From Sclerurus mexicanus (Eukaryota > Chordata > Aves > Passeriformes > Furnariidae): 64,000 bases of DNA. The number at the start of each line of letters is the position of its first letter. Position 1 is the stretch's first letter. The translations under genes were made by a program, and so were the position numbers. This document shows positions 11,891-25,428 of this stretch, one piece after another. The stretch is taken from the NCBI GenBank assembly GCA_013396755.1, contig VWZF01005177.1, positions 1,404,643-1,468,642 on the forward strand, read 5' to 3'. A model generated the notes under the pieces. It was not told the origin of the DNA and made no database searches. It saw only the letters and a list, made by a program, of their open reading frames with translations.

Positions 11891-14800
11891 GGCAATACCA
11901 GCCCGGTCACCAGGAGAACTTCACTGCTACGAGCACTTAGAAAATCTCATCCCCCAAAGGAAGAGAGAAGCTAGATCTGTGCATCCTATTACATGGAGCC
12001 CTAACAGCTCCTGTGCAGCTGGAGCCTTGAAAGCACAGCATGCAGCCTGCCTTTGTCTTGGATACTTCAGCTCACTTCTCCGTGCAGACCTCAGTCTGGA
12101 AGCTGTTATAAGAGGGAAACAGACAACATATTCTTGTTTCTTCTTAGCCAAGTGTGGAAACACTCACCTTTGGAGAAGTCTAGGCCAACTCAACTGAAGT
12201 TGCTGAAGTGGGTCGAGCATAATTAACAGACAGAAATCTGTGAATCAATGAGATATTTATTACTCCTAAGATGTGCATTCCAACAGCCCATTTTTTCCAG
12301 GGCAAAACAAGGGCAGAAGTCCTTCCAATGTTTTGTTATTCTCAGCACAATGGTTAGGCAAAACATACGTGAGAATAGCAAATGAATATGCCAACCACCT
12401 CACCACATGTATCAGGTAAAATACAGCATGTGAAATCAAACAGGCATTAAATTTGTCCTGTAATGAAGACATTGAGAACAGGGAGTGCTGGATATCCTCC
12501 AGTTCATCTTGATACCTTGTCCCTTGTTAAAATATTGGTAGGATAGAAAACATGCTGTCATGCTTTCCAATGAGGTGCAAAGTTCAGAGGAACAAGCTGG
12601 AGGAAGGAAAGCTTTCAGCAAGTGCTGCTTTTGAATTCTTGGCCTTGGAGTGTATTAAGGCATTGTATGTATTAAGTGTAAACAGATACACCTACATATA
12701 ACCAAATTGACATCAAGAGGTGCTGAACTTGCTTTCACAGCACTTAAAGCAGGCTTTCAGCTTTCATAAGGATGAAAGGTGTTTTTGTCACTAGCTTCAG
12801 GCAAGACCTGAGTACCATTTTCTTTGAATGTAGTAAAACATGTGCAGTGATTCAACAAGCAAAAATACTTTTAAACACATCCTGGAATCCTTTTTATTGT
12901 TCAGTTCTGTTTGTTGGCTTGTAACAGAAACACCTATATTTTCATGGAGGTCAACAATCAGGAGGTGCTTTGTTGCTGGTGACAGTTGTGCATCTCTTCA
13001 AATAGGTTAAAATAGTAGAAACAAAATGCTATGAGACATCTCTTTGAGAAGGTTAATGGTTCATCTTCAATAGCCACCAGAATACAAGGTTAATTGATAC
13101 CCACTGGCACATTGTGGGCACAGCCACAAACACCTCCCCTTCACATAGGCTCCCATCTATACACAGGTGGTCAGAAAAATCATCTCTTATGTTTTTCCTC
13201 TCTTCTGAGCAGGGATTCCTACAACATAAACTATTTATATGCTCTGGAGCAGCATAAAGCAAGTGAGTAACTGTTGCCTTTAAGTGTGTTAGCATTATAA
13301 AATTGATCTGACAACACTGCTGTGCTTTCTACTTCATATTTCTTCATAAACCCTGACTGTATAAAAAATTAGAAGGTGGATCTTTAGCCTTCTTTTGCAA
13401 ATTTTACTTCAGAAGTTTTTCCATGGTGGTCACAACCAAGAAAATATGTAAGACTCTGACTAAACCGAATTACCTCCTAGCATTACTCTCTGACTTGAAT
13501 TCTTTTTATTTGTGGGCTAAATATGGAAATGTTGAAAATTATTCACAGGATGAAGTGGTGCCACAAAGCTACTGTTCTACAGACCAGATCCTACCAAAAT
13601 TTTTTTGGTTCTCAAGCTACTTTAGGCACACAATTTGTCCCACAGAAATCAAGTCAAGTAACACTAAAACTGGCAGGAAGAAAAAGGAGTAAGAAGTAAA
13701 AATTACCCCGAATTGTAGAAATTTTTGTCAAGACCTTTCTTGACACAGTAGTTACAGTTGAAAATTAGATATATACACAAGTAAGCACCTGCTATGTACA
13801 TTCAAGAAATTAAGCATGTTCATGAGTGTAGCCAGGTTCAGAATCTTGGATAATCAATCCTTCAGAAGAAAGGCAGGCTTCCTTTTATTTTGTGTTCAGC
13901 ACTAACTGCATTACTAACAACAAAAATTCCAACATAACCATACTCTGCACCCAGAGAAGAACAACTAGGAAAGATTTCAGCAAACCATGGTTTTGTGCAG
14001 CAAACTCACCACTAACCCAAAACTGCCACTTTTCTTTTGTATGATTAATTCAGCATCACAAGTTGCAGAATACTGAATGGTTCTGCATTTTCACATGACA
14101 CTGCTTTTATTTATGTCCCCTTAACACTGGAAGATTGAGAAGGTAAGACTGAGACAGAGGCCTCATACCTGGTCACTGGCAGTTGAAGTTGATGAGAAAA
14201 GGAAGTACAGGGAAGAGAAGTGGAGACTCTGGAAGTTTAAATGACTTCTTCAAGGACAGCCAGGTGCCTGGAGGCACAGGTGTGTCACAAAGCAAAAATA
14301 AAATTAGTTGTCACCTGCTGTCTTGTCATTCTCTAACTTCACAAAGCAATACTGCCTTTTTGAGACAAGTGTAATCCTAGAGCATTAGAATTTTGATAAT
14401 TTTGAATAACTTAAAGGTCCCATTTTCCATTGACTTCAGAACATGCTGGTTCAAACCAAAAGCTCTGCTTAAAGGCAAAAAGCACAATTATTAGCTCTTA
14501 GATCTCCATGCTTTATCGAAATTGTTTACTCTCACTGCAGAAATATCATAATTTCTACATTCTTTGAAAACTACCATAAATTTTTACCCTGAAAAAATTA
14601 CTCTTGTGGATTTTACTGCTAATCTGATGAGGGCAGCTGTAGGTGCTATTAGATCAGTGTGACTAGGACTGTCTTATTTTCCCCAAGATAATTTCAGACC
14701 TTACTTTAGTGGACACACCCAACATGTTAGTCCACCAAAGACCAGGGGAATTCTTGTTGCTCTCCTGTTACTGGAGACAGAAGAGCTTTGCTCTTTTAAC

Positions 14801-15090
14801 CCTTGCTTTGGTTTAAAATATTTACTAATGTTGGTCATGGGAGACAAATAGATGACCACACTGGCAATGGCCTCATTGCCTCGAGATTTGGAAAGATGTG
14901 AGGTGATATTTTTTCAAAGTTTATTGACAGTATTGATTTTGTGAGTGCTTTCCATTAGGGAATGAAAAGAAGAAAGCAAAACTGTGACATGGCAAGATGC
15001 ACTTAGCTCCTGTGCTAAAGAGGTGTCTTTACTTCTCATCCCTAGTGGTCACAGAGCTCTTTACCTTTTCTCTTTCCCTAGTCTCATCAT

Positions 15091-15440
15091 GCCTTAGCCC
15101 CCACGGAGCTTTCTTGCAGCCCCACAATTTCCTCCCCCCACCATGAGGCTGTGCTCCAGTGCCCAACAGGCTGCCCTGTCCCAGTTGCCTGCCTCCCTGC
15201 CTGCCTGACTGCCTGCTGGGAGCAGCTGCCGGGCCAGCAGATGCCTCTCAGACCTCTGAAAGCCTCCTCCCAGCCACAGCCACCCTGGCCAGGGGCCAGG
15301 AGCTGCTGTCACCACCAGACCCATAGGAGAAGAGGCATGTTCCCTGCTCGGCGTGCCGCCCAGTGCTGTGCCAGGTGGGGCAAATGGGAGGGGAAGGCCA
15401 CAGAGGCAGGAGTTGGCTCCTCACTCTGCCGGCAACAAAG
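15091..15440. other. Isolated GC-rich patch, function unknown
   Basis: Roughly 350 bp of much higher GC than its surroundings, with short CTGC/CCTG repeats near 15,185-15,215 but few CpGs. Open frames run through it on both strands (125 codons from 15,151, 76 and 73 codons on the minus strand), none recognisable. It could be a decayed processed sequence or simply a GC-rich spot. Confidence 0.4.
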
Positions 15441-18400
15441 CAGTCTTTTCCAGAGATGCTTCTCCTCATTAATTTCTATTCTCAATCCCTTTGCAGACAG
15501 GAGTCATTGTAAGGATCTTGAACTATGACTGCTTCCTTTTTTTTTTGTTTGCTTTACTGCAAAAAGTAGCAATAACAAATCAGTTTTTTCTTGAAAGACA
15601 AATCTGGACATGGGCTTCTGAATCACTGAAGACCAGATAAGATAAATGGCCTGAAGTTTAACATAGAATTCTAAGAGCTGGACTTTCAAATCTTTGTACA
15701 GCGGACTTCTGAGCATATATAGTCCTCTAATTGTCATACCCTACTATCTTCTCCCTTGCAATCCATAGAATTAGTTCATGTATTTCCCTCACCTCCAAAG
15801 AAAATTAAGACCAGAGAGATCACAAACATCTGCTAGCCTTTCACTGAAACAGAAAGAGCAAGCTAGAAGACAAGAGCTGGAACTGGACAGAACAAATTAA
15901 GTATTCAGCCTGTAGGATGAGCTTCAACTTTACCTTCTCACACTTTTTGCTTTTTTCCCCCCTTCAAAGACAAGAGTTTACATCCTTTGTTATTATCTGG
16001 TTTAAATTTCACTTTCTCAGTGCAGGAACAAATCAATGTTCCCGTTTTCAGCGGGAAATCACTTGGGTGTATTTTCTTCAAGGTTCAGGTATCTTCCTGC
16101 ACTTGTTGTTACTGTCACCTGAAAAAAGCTTTCCAGGGTTTATGTCTGTGTGTGTCCTTTATCACGGAAACTGAGCATCATAGAACTATAATTTTGTCTT
16201 GATTCTCCTATCTACCTATACAATGTCACCAGATGCAGGAATGGGATGATAGATGTTTTTAAGGCAGAAGAGCTCAAACCATGTCTCTTACCACTGTTGT
16301 TTCTGCTACCAGCTGAAAAATGGGACATTGAATCCTCAGTGCTGCCGGTTGCTAACAGGACTAGGAGAGGAAGAAAAATAGAACTACAGGAGCTAAAGGA
16401 GCATACATACTAACAGACTTGCCAAAGTACAGGGTGCAGTACTATCAGTAGCACTCCAGTGCATGCTTATGCATTTATTTTGAGATACAGTATGGAAAGC
16501 ACTAAATGGGACTGGGATATTATAATTAAAGCGTTCAGTTTGTGTTGCAGAAACACTGGGCAATGACTGCTTCAAGGTACTACCTCTTGTCATTCTGATT
16601 AGTTCCTTCACTGTGGCATGTTTTTACACTGAGACACCTTTTCATTACAATGGTGGCAGTGTGCTCATAACTGCAGAAAACAAAACTGAATTGGGAAATC
16701 CCTATAAGGTTTATGCTGAGTTGGCAGGAGGTCACAAATACTTTTTTTTTTTCTGAGGAGAAGATACAACCCTCCAGAACGAAAAATATCTCCCATATGA
16801 AATCCAGGGTGAAAATTCCACAGCTTATCTTTGAAGCCTCACTCATTCACCTCCAATCAGCCAATCTGAGACCTACTCAGTGAACAAAAAACAAACAAAA
16901 AAAAGAGATAAAACCTCATTTTCCAAAGCAAATAAATGTGTTTTGCAGTCTATTCATCAGTCTCAGCTCAGTATTTTACTTGGAAATATAATATCCATGA
17001 TTTTCAGAGTCACAGCTGTAAGGAAGTACACATGGATCTAAAATCAAAAGAAAGCAAGGTTTGCTTTTCTTGCAGACAGCTCTGACTGGCACCCATCTAC
17101 AGCCTTCTCTTATCGATGAATGGGGAAAAGCATCTACCATACATGCTATCTAGTCATTAAAAGGAACATAAAAGAGGCCCAGCAGCTAGAAGAATGAGAA
17201 AAAGCAGTCTCTGTTAAAATACAACTCATGGATCACTAAAAAAAAATCAGGGTTCCACTTTGGTGCAGTTTAGTCATGCAGCTGAAGATCCTACAGACCA
17301 ACAGGGCAACAGATTTTACTTTGTGCCTATGGAGGTAGCCTCCAGGTGGGTTGAAAAGGATGCCTGCTCAGCCTCTGCTCCATTCAGAGCTTTTATTGCT
17401 TTTTATGCTGGGAGCTCACATGCCAGGATCTCAGGGATCTGCAGTTACAGAGCTGAGGTGACCGTGGTGCTGTGATATTGCACATACAGTTACCTGGACC
17501 TTAGGCACTACCAGGCATGGATCCTGAAACGGATCAAAACACACACCTGGGGAAGGAATAAACAGATTAGAGAAATGGGGTGTTGTAGCTTGCCTGATTT
17601 GCCTAGAGGTTTCCCTAGAGGTGGATGTAACCTGCATGGTGAGGGTGGTGAGAGAGGCGTAGATTGAGCAGCTAGGTTTGGGGGAAAGGGGAGCACCTAA
17701 GTGCTTTGTTGAATTGAAGTTTTAGGACTCTGTCAGGCTACAGAGCACATGTATGCTGGTTGAGTGTCCATGGTGCACACTGGAAGGAGGAAAATACATG
17801 ACTGAATTAGTACTGTGGTCAGTTATATGTCATAGCTGTAAGAGTGGAGCTGGGAAGTGGCAAAGGATAGTGACAACTGTGCACAGGATTGCTCATTCAT
17901 TGTAGAGAGTGCTACTCTCCTCTCCCCACTCCGCAGCTTGTCTCTGCCGCTTTAGTTTGTCCTGGGCACACAAGGGCAAAGGTGCCTGCACAAAACCCAC
18001 AGCTCCCCCTTATTAGCCCCTTGGTTTCTCCACCCTTCCCTGTGGGGGAAAGCCACTACATTTGGGCCATCCCCGGTTCTCACTGGATCCAGCCACATGC
18101 CCATTGGCACCAGGCTAGGTGCTGCCCGAGGTCTGTGGTGTAGCCAGCCCCCCACTGCTGGGGCTCACTGCCTGCTGCTCAGCTGTCCCGTACGGCCCCA
18201 GGGCTTGGGTTACAGGACAGTTTCTAACTTTGTGCCTGTCCCAAGGCATCAGGGCAGAGGCACATGATTTTTAATTTATGAGGACACCCATAGAGCTGTC
18301 ACTTTCAAGGCAGGTGTTGAGAAACTGGCAGGGGGCCTGAGCAAAGAAAAAGACTGACCTCACCCCGAAATAATGGTGGCCAACATGGTCACAGGACAGA

Positions 18401-20131
18401 AAGCATTGACATAAGCGGGCTTTAAAAATAACTAGGTCATCCCGCTAGACTAGCTCACTGTCTTATACAGAGAAGCCGTGAGGCACCAATTCATAGTAAA
18501 AGTACTAGTGTAAACAGCTATTCAAGGATTTGAACAAATGAGTAGTGTTTTGAGTCATTATTTTATTCATTTTTTTTTAATTCTCCTACGCAAATCAAGT
18601 TCTAAGTCACACCTGTAGAAATAGCATCAGAATAAGGCAAGCTTTCAAGGTCCATGCACAGTGGTGGCACCAGATGCTGGACAGCTGTGCTTGTCACAGC
18701 TCTGCATTGTGGCTGCAACCACTCCACTTCAGATCCCTGCCACGGCAGAAACCTAATATGGCTGTTGTAGGTCTCTTCCAGCTGAACTGTTCTAGTCTGA
18801 AAATGAAGCAAAGGTCACAAACATATAAACATTTTGTTGCAGAGGAAGTATTATAAATATGTGTTAATAGGGCCTGGCCCTAGGAAAAAAGGAGAGGAAA
18901 TACAGAGAGGAAATGAACGATTTCTCTACCTAATCCTAACTTTGGGTAAAATCTTAAAGCTGACTGTTTTCCATTTGAGATAGGGCTGAGTGCTTTTAAA
19001 CAAAGGCTGTTTAGCAAAACACACTCAAACACCTCCTAAGATCAGCACATTTTGCTGCAACTCCTAAGAGAGAAACAAGACTTGGCTTAGACAGAAATTT
19101 CAAATAGTTCCAATAGTTATGAGAGTTACTAGGCCAATAGTGACTTAGGTTTTGACATCTGCATCCATAATCACCTGTTTCTGGATTTATGGCACCCATT
19201 TAATTCTACACACAGCTGAAGAGCATTTACTGCTGTTCCTGCCCTCTCCAGCTCTGCCTGTCATTGGAGACGCAGAAAGTGTGATTTTCCCATAGAAAAC
19301 TCCTTTAAATTAACACTTTCACACCACCTGAACGGGGGAAAGGGAAAGGACAACAAGGAGTAGATACTGGCTACTGCTGCTCTGTGAGAACACAGGCACT
19401 GCATGCCCAGGAACACAAGACTTAAATTCACGTCCTGGTTAGCACTATCGGTTTTGTCAACAGTGTAAGTTCACAGCAAACTCTTCTCAGTCTTTGCTTT
19501 CTAAAGGAAAACTGCCCCTCAGCAAGAGCATGCAGCACCCTTGTATACAGCCAAACAGTTTTACTCAGCCAGGAAAGCAGAAACAAATTATTACAACATG
19601 GAAAACACTTGCTTTTGCTTTGACCAAGCATGCCTTTGAGTCAGCTGTTAACGGTTTGTCACATGGTGACCGTTCCTCGTCTGGGTAACTAGCGAACTAC
19701 CATAAAAAGTCCAGTATCGCTGGCAGTAAGCTGTTTGTCAAGCTCGTAAGGCAGTTTTCTAAATCAAGACATCATGTTACCAGAGGTCAATAGATTGCTA
19801 TTTCATGCTTGATTATTTCCATGCCCCCTCTAAAAGGTACTTGCTAATTTTCAGTTTCTCAGCTAAATCTTAATGATGTCAAAAATGTCTTGTTCCAGTA
19901 AGGCACCTATTCTGCCGCTTCTCTCGTTCAGTTTTAGCATTCCTAGCTTGTCAGTCCAGGAAAGGGCAACAACGTATCCCATGTACTGTATTCAATTTAA
20001 ATCTAATTTTTCCATTGCAACTTGCATGATGATCATAACTCCTGTCTTTGCAGTTGTGGAAGACATCAGTAGCGTGAATAGCAAAAATAGCTAAAACAAA
20101 CCAGGAGAATAACAACCAGTTATGTGCGCTT

Positions 20132-20158
20132 TTTGTTTGTTTGTTTGTGTGTGTGTGT
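20132..20158 (+). repeat. (GTTT)n/(GT)n short tract
   Basis: TTTGTTTGTTTGTTTG followed directly by TGTGTGTGTG. A small composite microsatellite. Confidence 0.85.
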
Positions 20159-20239
20159 AAAATAAAAAAGGAAAGCCCTGCTTCTGGCAGCCATTTTGTA
20201 AGACAGACTGAAAACGGGCTGTAAGTAGTTTGCAGCATT

Positions 20240-20690
20240 TCATGACAAATTGTAATTGAGAGACCAATTAAAGAGGAAACACCCTCAACAAAGCAGATCC
20301 TGTGAGCTGAAACGTCTTATCAAGGTGACAGGCCACCTAATTAGCCTCAAATGGAATTAGGAGCTTGCTCCCTGTTTCTTTTCCAGTAATATGGCCATCC
20401 CAATTATCCATATCCTGTTTCATTCATTTTGACTGCAAACACCTTTCCAATATAATGGATCCTTTCTTAATCAGTGTACTACAGATGAGATTTGACAAAG
20501 CCATGCCACCTGTGCTGTTGTTGTAAGTTGATAGAACACTCTTTGGTGTTTCCTCTGTTACAACACAACTGAGAATTATATTGACCAGCCGAGTCACTGT
20601 AATTTCTGCATAGGTAATTACGAAAAGATTTATGTGGCAAAAATAGCCTTCCCAGGCATGTCAAAGAGCTATTTTAAGCTGCCACAGAGC
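20240..20690 (+). promoter_or_regulatory. Candidate non-coding regulatory element
   Basis: A 450-bp stretch free of simple repeats. It contains AATTGTAATTGAG, CCAATTAAAG, CCTAATTAGCC (20337-20347), a GATA-type CTTATCAAGG, CAATTATCC, and GGCAAAAATAGCC near 20,638, which is one mismatch from a MEF2 core. The most enhancer-like patch of the upstream desert by eye; motif-based only. Confidence 0.3.
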
Positions 20691-23373
20691 AACAGTAGAG
20701 TCTACAAGGTGAACACCACGTAAACCCTAAGATACCTGTAATTTGCCAGTTTAGCCCAATCAGTAGACAGTTTGGATCATATCTGTCCCAGAAATATTGG
20801 GGGTTTTTTTAATGATCTTTCTGTGTTACATTCAGAAACAGGAAACTAAGCTGGGCTTTGATAGCTCAGCTGAAATAAACTCTTGCCAGCATTTTTGACC
20901 CTGCAGCAAGAAACAATTAAACAAGACACACAGAGTATATTAAACTCTTGGCTCTTCAAGTTACTGATGTGTTTGGTGGTGATGACAGTCTAGGCACAGG
21001 AAGATCAAATCTTGTACATAACACCTATCAGTCCAAGGCTCCCTGAGAATCTTTTACCAAGCATAAATGACTTGTCCAGATAATATCCATCTGCCTGTTA
21101 ATTAGACCATCTGGTCTGGTATTACGCTTCAAAATATTGGATAAAAGCAACAGTAATGCTTTTTAAATTGCAATATTTGGCTCACAGCTGGATGTGTAGT
21201 TTTCCAAAGTATGTGTATCTAATAGACCCTATATCCTTAAGTGGAAGGATGAGTATCCTTGAACTTGTATCAAGTAGCCTTGAACTTGACTTGTACTGCT
21301 AAATTGCTTAGCAAAAGGTGAAACTAACTACTTACAATTTTGTAAATAGGGAAAATTTGTCAAAATCATATTAGTGAAAACATAAAAGGGAGGAGTCAGT
21401 TAAGTAGTTCTCACAATACTGATCCATAGCCTGGAAAAGTACCCATAGGTGTCTCCAGCCACAGCCCCCTAATTTACCTGTTAAGTAAAGCAGGACTGAA
21501 TTCAGCACTTCCAGCACTCAGTGATCCCTTCTTTATCTCATGTCTAGGGAGAGTGGTGGCAGGGATGTGAAATTTGGTTTGGTCTACTTTCTTAAATGGC
21601 CAAAAAGAAGTTCTGGGCAAATTCACTAAAAAAAATCATACCAGTAAGTGCTCATTTTTGCTAAAGCTGATCATGGTTATGAATCAACAATAAGCAACTC
21701 AGGAAGATGAGAGCATTACATGTTAGAGTTTTGTACCCAACTACCTAAACGTAAATAATCTCCAAACAATAGCCATAGTTGCTGGGAAGCTACTTGAACC
21801 TTCACAGTTATCCCTAATATGTTACAGGTTAACTAGGTTACATGTTCGAAGGTAACCTACCAGCAGACATCTTGATTAGATATTTCCAGGATGATATCAC
21901 CCACACATTTCACTCCTTGATAATTAATTCTATGCAGCACATGTATTGTTGGAGTCACATAAAAGCTTTCATTAATATCCTGATACCCTTGTTAAGATTG
22001 CACCAAATTTTTCATGAAAGGATGGATTCCATCCCTTTGTATTTTTAGCAATAATATACATTTGCTATCAAAGAACAAGAGCTTTAATTTTGGAAGAGCA
22101 TGGTATTTTCAAGCAAAGATGCTCATAGAAGTAAGGTATTGTTTGGTGGAAACATTAATGTAATTTCAAGTCTATGTCAGACAGAAGATCATCCAGACTA
22201 TTTTAAAGCTGTCTACAATTTTCTAACTATATGCTGATATAATGTTTATATACTGTGGGTATATTGATTGAAACCTGTTGTACAAAAGTGAAAACATACA
22301 GTAGCTCATGCTTAGTCTTCTCTTCCATGTCTACTTATCTGACAATGTTAGTGGAGAGATGAGAACAGTATTACTGATTTATAGGAACTTTCCCTTCTTG
22401 TTCTCAAACATCTTTCCTTGCTATGAATGCAGTCAATGAAACACTAACACTCGTTTTGACCCCAGTGCAGACTGCAAGTGTTCTTCCTGGAATGACAAAT
22501 ATAAGGGGCTCCAGCTTCCCTAGTATTGCCCTCAGTTTGCACTTAAGACTTCCCAGCATATACAATTTACCACTTGCTCTTGTAGTCACTGAAACATCTT
22601 AGTCACTAAGGAGCAATCTTATGGAAGTTCTTTCCATAACAAAAATTCCTTTTCTGGCCTATCATCCTTTTTCCTAACTTTTTTTTTCTCTAATCCTCAC
22701 AACAAGGGATATTTTCAGCTCAGATCATTAATAGGAGAAGGATACAACATAAATATCCATATTTATACAACATATATATCAAACACCAAACTAGGTTCAG
22801 AAGACTTTCTCACTACCATGACAGACATCTTCCAGCCAGCTGGGTGGCCAGGAAAATAATAAATCTGATCCATGCAAAGCAGATGGCCTGAAATGCCTTG
22901 TTACTCAGAGGTGAGTGCAGAATCCCATTGACTAAATCCACATGGCATTCCACAAGTCTGCTCTTCTCCTTAGTCTTTACTCATCAACATTTGCAGTTCT
23001 TCATGGCTGCATCAGTGGACTGCCTTTTTCCCCCTATTATTTCTCCTTTTCCTCCACCCCTCCGAAGTCAAGAGATTTTCTTTTTGTGAGCCCATGGAAT
23101 TCCTTTGCCCTGTTTACATTCTGAGGCTACTCTGTCCCTTTCAGCATACTCAGGGCTCTCTGAATCCAGACCCACAGGGTACTCAGTAACCTAATTAGGC
23201 TGGCAGTGTTGCAGTGTGTGTTCATACTGAGCTTGATGCAAAGTTGCACTGATACTAGCAGAGTAATAAAGCATATTCCAATTATTAAAGGTTGATTACA
23301 CCAGTCTCAAAATTTGAATTCTAACCAGGAAGAACATACAAAAGTGTTTCTACTTAATTTCCCCAATACATAG

Positions 23374-23480
23374 AGTGTTCAGATGTTCATAGTTCAGATG
23401 CTCAAAGATGTTCAGATGTTCAAGATGTTCATATGGTATAGTGTTCAATGTGCAATACAGAACTAGTTCAGATGTTCATA
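23374..23480 (+). repeat. Imperfect tandem array of a TTCAGATGTTCA-like unit
   Basis: Five to seven diverged copies of a 12-17-bp unit built from GTTCAGATGTTCAT, with variable spacing. The clearest copies are at 23377-23390, 23391-23402, 23405-23421 and 23464-23479. AT-rich, non-coding. Confidence 0.75.
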
Positions 23481-25302
23481 ATTAGACTCAGAAACCTGCA
23501 GTACATGCTCAACTGCAGATATTTTACTTCATTAAAATATCCTCTCTTTCATTAACTACAACAATCTGCATTATGCTTTACAAAAAAGCTTTGCCCAAGG
23601 TGCTGTTACTCTTTAACACCTGCTATATCCCTAAGGATTGTGTAAGGGTCAACTGTTACCAATTCTAATGCAACAAACTTCTATTATTACAGCTCATTTC
23701 ATAAAGGAAACATAAACAAGAGTTGTTTTGCTTTCTGTGGGAACCAAATCATGGTCAGAGATCCATTCACTGCATTGGATAGCAAAAAAGAAACAACATG
23801 CTACCTCAGAAAGCCAACAGCCTAAATCACTGTTAGAAACACTATTTGGAAAGTTTTCTTGGATTTCAAGAAATACCTTCACAAACAAATCACTGTGGTA
23901 CTGCTCTTATTCATAAATATCTGAATTGATTTTAAGAAAAAAAAGAGAACCTAAAATCTCTGGGAAGTGATGCTTGGGATGACAAAGTGGAACAGATATC
24001 TTTCAGTGGAGATCTTGTAGACTCACATTTCACAACCCTGTCTGTCCTCATTAGTTCCAGTTGCTAGAGGGTTTAAATGGACTTCCCATCAAGTGTTACA
24101 TTTAGCTCCCTCCCCCACACTTTTTATGCCACTCTATTCCTCAGAGGACAACTTGGTACAAAACAAATACAACTTGTTTGTTATCAAACCTGTGTTTTGA
24201 TAAGCTATGTAAAAGATTTTTCCCATGCTACAATGAGATGACAAGTAGTGAGGATCTCACAAATTAGTGTCATCCATCAGCTAAACATACAAAGATGTCA
24301 ATAGAACTTCATTTGGGGAATTAATATGGGAGCTTTTTGGAAATAGGAACAGCAATAGGTGTGAGATAACATATATTGGAATTACTTATTGTATCTTTAA
24401 ATTAAAGCATAAGTGGCTTTTTATTTGGTGAAATACAACTTGAACATTTAAAATGCTTTGCACCATTTAAATAAGGGCAGAGATTTGCATTTTCTCTGGC
24501 TCTGTGCACTAGATCTTCATTATTAAAAGCATTTAACTAAGGATTTAGGTCCCTACCTATTTAAGAAAGCCCTTCCTTAAGTGCAGGTAAATATAGAGAT
24601 AGGTAAGCTTGTGGTTAGGTCTTTTCCTCAATTGCAATTCAGATTTTTAAATCTAAAATACCTGTGAATTTTGTGCAGAAGCAATTAGCTGTCATCACCT
24701 CTTGTAACCTAATGAAAAGATAAGGTTCAGTTTGTTTAACACAGGAGAACAGGCTGAAGCTGTGGAGGGCAGACAGGTTGGCATGATCTAACAGGGGACA
24801 ACGTGTCCAGGTCTCAGCATTTCTCTGGGAGCCTTTCACCTGTAAATCTGGGTATGAGGCCAGCCTCTATAGCAATCAGCAGTCACTACCTCTCCGGGCT
24901 GCAGCCCAGCAGGAAAACTGAGTCAGTGTTCTCAACCCAAGTGGTTGTGCATGGCAAAAATACCCAGCACTAGTTGATACCCTTGATGGCAGAAGCCATG
25001 TCAGAAAGAACAAGGACAAAAGGAAGCAAGAAAACACTCAGGCCAGCACAGAACTCCACCCTCCTCTTAAAGGAAGAGGGAGGTGTAAAGGGAAAAGTTT
25101 TGGAGCAAGTTATACAAGTCAGCATGGTAGGAATCCATGAAAGTGCCCAGGCTGTATTTTTTAGATGCACAGTGCCCAAAGAAAACATGAGACTATATGC
25201 TATACAAAGTAGAATTTTGCACAAGGAGAGAAACAGAACACAACACACCATACAGGTAGTCTGGAGATATCAAGTGTTCCCTAACTAATTCTGAGATACA
25301 GC

Positions 25303-25428
25303 TGCAAAAACCCAAAAAACAAATAAAACAAATGAACAAAAAACCCCAAACAAACAAAAACCAACCAAAAAAAAACCCTAAAAAAAAACCAACAAAAACA
25401 AAACCAAACCAACCAAAAAAACACAAAC
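25303..25428 (+). repeat. A/C-only low-complexity tract
   Basis: About 115 bases made almost wholly of A and C (AACAAAC, ACCAACC, AAACCC words) with only three other bases. Translated on the minus strand it gives a false Phe/Trp/Gly-rich membrane-like peptide. Confidence 0.9.

Larger units (their letters stand above)
9037..15090. other. Intergenic, no gene seen
   Basis: Mostly AT-rich, apart from a slightly GC-richer stretch at 10,980-11,330. Contains the T-rich tract at 10,611 and one candidate element at 11,715-11,890. No coding signal. Confidence 0.65.
15441..25302. other. Intergenic, no gene seen
   Basis: Holds a GC-richer block at 17,890-18,240, the (GTTT)/(GT) tract at 20,132, the candidate element at 20,240-20,690 and the TTCAGATG array at 23,374. 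No exon or RNA gene recognised. Confidence 0.65.

Noticed and set aside
18740..18800. CR1-tail-like text (GTAGGTCTCTTCCAGCTGAA)
   Set aside because: Only a short, weak resemblance, without the ATTCTATGATT terminus.
25193..25426. Membrane-like Phe/Trp/Gly-rich peptide on the minus strand
   Set aside because: An artefact of the A/C-only tract. The same applies to the hydrophobic frames at 26409-26625, 10587-10877 and 61622-61861, which come from A- or T-rich runs.
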